Positions 15,212-16,362 of a stretch of DNA of 16,362 bases are shown here, piece after piece. The stretch spans positions 4,040,527 through 4,056,888 of the forward strand of contig CP070688.1 in the NCBI GenBank assembly GCA_020353135.1. The letters run 5' to 3'. A model generated the notes under the pieces. It saw only the letters and a list, made by a program, of their open reading frames with translations, did no database searches and was not told the origin of the DNA. This stretch comes from Chloroflexota bacterium (GTDB lineage Bacteria > Chloroflexota > Anaerolineae > Promineifilales > Promineifilaceae). The stretch's first letter is position 1. Each line of letters starts with the position of its first letter. The translations under genes and the position numbers were made by a program.

Positions 15212-15257
15212 CCGCCGGCCACTTCCGTCAGCGCTCGGCCATGATGCAGTAACTAAA

Positions 15258-15275
15258 CATGTCGTCACCGACATG
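15258..15275. repeat. perfect 7-bp inverted repeat upstream of the cysS promoter
   Basis: CATGTCG-TCAC-CGACATG forms a perfect dyad 47 bases upstream of the cysS -35. No U-tract follows. It could be an operator or a hairpin in read-through RNA. Confidence 0.35.
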
Positions 15276-15290
15276 AACTTCAGCCTGGAC

Positions 15291-15333
15291 CAAAACAAAA
15301 GCCAGGCCCATCGTTAATCATTGGGGCCTGGCT
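15291..15333 (-). terminator. intrinsic terminator of the histidine kinase gene
   Basis: On the minus strand AGCCAGGCCC (15333-15324) pairs perfectly over ten bases with GGGCCTGGCT (15309-15300). The loop is 14 bases, and TTTTGTTTTG follows. It starts 57 bases after the kinase stop codon. The long GC-rich stem plus U-tract is textbook. Confidence 0.88.
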
Positions 15334-15390
15334 GGTTAGACTTCGTTATCGAGTTACAGAATTTTGGAATGCTCGACGAAAATCCCCGGG

Positions 15391-16362
15391 CTAGGTCACT
15401 AGAGGTAACGTAAACCAGAAGAGGCTTCCCTTGCCAGGTTCGCTCTCCATGCCCACATCTCCCCCGAGCTTCTTCGTAATACGCTGGACTATCGACAAGC
15501 CAAGCCCGTGCCCCTGGGTATTCGCTTGCTGCAGCTTTGTGAACGGGATGAATAGCCGCTGTTGATCGGCCGGGGCGATGCCCTCGCCGTGATCGCGGAT
15601 CCAGAATCGTGCCATACGCTCGTCCTGGATTTCGCCGCCCAAGGTCACAGAGGGTGCGGGTCCACCGTACTTAATGGCATTGCTCAGATAATTGACCCAG
15701 ATTTCCTCTACCCAGGGCTGATGACCCTTGGCCCTTGGCCACGACTCTGGTAACAGAACCTCGGCCTGATATTCTTCGATGAAATTGTCGAGTCGACTAC
15801 AAGTCTCAGAGACCACCGAGGACATATCAAGAGGCACTATCGGAATCTGTTCGACGGTACGCACTTCGGCGAGCAGTAGGAGTTCGTTGATGATGATCTC
15901 CATGCGCCGGCCGTTCTCGATGATGACCCGAATGGCCTGATCCAGGATTTCGTCATCGCTTGGCACATAGTCGTGGGCCAAGACCTCGGCAAAACCCAGG
16001 AGAATGGACAGCGGGTTTTTTAAATCGTGGGCGACGGTGTGATTGAAGGCATCCAGCTCTTCAATCTGGGCTCGCAATTCGGCAACCGCGCTATTGAGGT
16101 CCCCGTCTACACCGGTATCCAATAGCGGTGTGAGGACGGCCGTTTCAGCCCCAACCGCCACTTGCTCGCCAGGATCGCGGCTCTCTACGGCCGTCGCTTC
16201 CACAGCTTTCAGTTGTCGCGTGTTTTTTGTTGTCATCGATTCCATCTCGCCCAGTCGAACCCGGGAAAAGAGGTGGGCATTCTGTATTGCAATCGCGATC
16301 TGTCCTGCTACCGTCTCTAATAATTGTTGGTCCAGCGGAGTAAAAGCTTCGACCAGCCGGCT
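15391..16362 (-). CDS. GAF-domain sensor histidine kinase, C-terminal part (5' end beyond the window)
   Basis: The frame stays open to base 16362, giving 324 codons. An ATG at 16245 is internal, because the 39 residues before it (LVEAFTPLDQQLLETVAGQ, then IAIAIQNAHLFSRV) are the typical end of a GAF sensory domain. A linker of about 55 residues follows. The HisKA dimerisation helix carries FNHTVAHDLKNPLS with phospho-acceptor His112 of the fragment (codon 16029-16027). The ATP-binding domain shows the N box (WVNYLSNAIKYGG), G1 (RDHGEGI), F box (LFIPFTKLQ) and G2 (GHGLGLSIV). All catalytic boxes are intact. No transmembrane segment is seen in this part, and no response regulator lies downstream. 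The signal sensed cannot be told. The gene ends at a strong terminator. Confidence 0.93.
   Translation of the reverse strand, partial: SRLVEAFTPLDQQLLETVAGQIAIAIQNAHLFSRVRLGEMESMTTKNTRQLKAVEATAVESRDPGEQVAVGAETAVLTPLLDTGVDGDLNSAVAELRAQIEELDAFNHTVAHDLKNPLSILLGFAEVLAHDYVPSDDEILDQAIRVIIENGRRMEIIINELLLLAEVRTVEQIPIVPLDMSSVVSETCSRLDNFIEEYQAEVLLPESWPRAKGHQPWVEEIWVNYLSNAIKYGGPAPSVTLGGEIQDERMARFWIRDHGEGIAPADQQRLFIPFTKLQQANTQGHGLGLSIVQRITKKLGGDVGMESEPGKGSLFWFTLPLVT

Noticed and set aside
15391..16245. Histidine kinase read as a complete 284-residue gene starting at 16245
   Set aside because: The frame continues upstream to the window edge with a clear GAF-domain end, so the gene is truncated by the window, not complete.

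Overview
The window looks like a piece of a Chloroflexota chromosome, probably Anaerolineae-like. This is inferred from protein style, not from a search. The pointers are a single-chain glycyl-tRNA synthetase, a cysteinyl-tRNA synthetase of the CGITPYD type, a DnaG with a CFGAC zinc knuckle, a primary sigma factor with a long inserted region before the core-binding region, and a secreted protein built from GWGQI repeats. Most genes are chromosomal housekeeping genes on the minus strand. I see no tRNA, rRNA, CRISPR array, insertion sequence, phage gene or defence system, and no convincing new multi-gene system.

Layout in the direction of minus-strand transcription (high to low coordinates). 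16362-15391: 3' part of a GAF-containing sensor histidine kinase, ending in a strong intrinsic terminator. 15058-13793: cysS-like gene with its own promoter and a leader of about 118 nt. 13506-12901: exported repeat protein, ending at a hairpin terminator shared with the converging modAB pair. 10983-8005: fused glyQS. 7859-5838 and 5829-4141: dnaG and rpoD, eight bases apart, behind a promoter that overlaps the glyQS stop codon. 3972-1: nuoA, nuoB, nuoC, nuoD, nuoE and the first half of nuoF, tightly packed, with a likely extended -10 promoter before nuoA. The only plus-strand genes are modA and modB (11096-12801), which encode a molybdate-binding lipoprotein and its permease. The ATPase gene modC is not beside them.

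How the genes fit together: nuoA-F encode a membrane subunit (A), the connecting arm (B, C, D) and the NADH-oxidising module (E, F) of respiratory complex I. dnaG and rpoD form the classical macromolecular-synthesis pair. glyQS and the cysS-like gene serve tRNA charging, with a caveat that the latter resembles MshC ligases. modAB implies molybdate uptake.

Points most worth a second look: the four-repeat secreted protein and the 20-bp inverted repeat next to its -10 box; the MshC-like features of the cysteinyl-tRNA synthetase; the glyQS promoter, which overlaps the modA start codon; an apparent excess of GGCCGG/CCGGCC words; and several structured 5' leaders (glyQS, dnaG, cysS).
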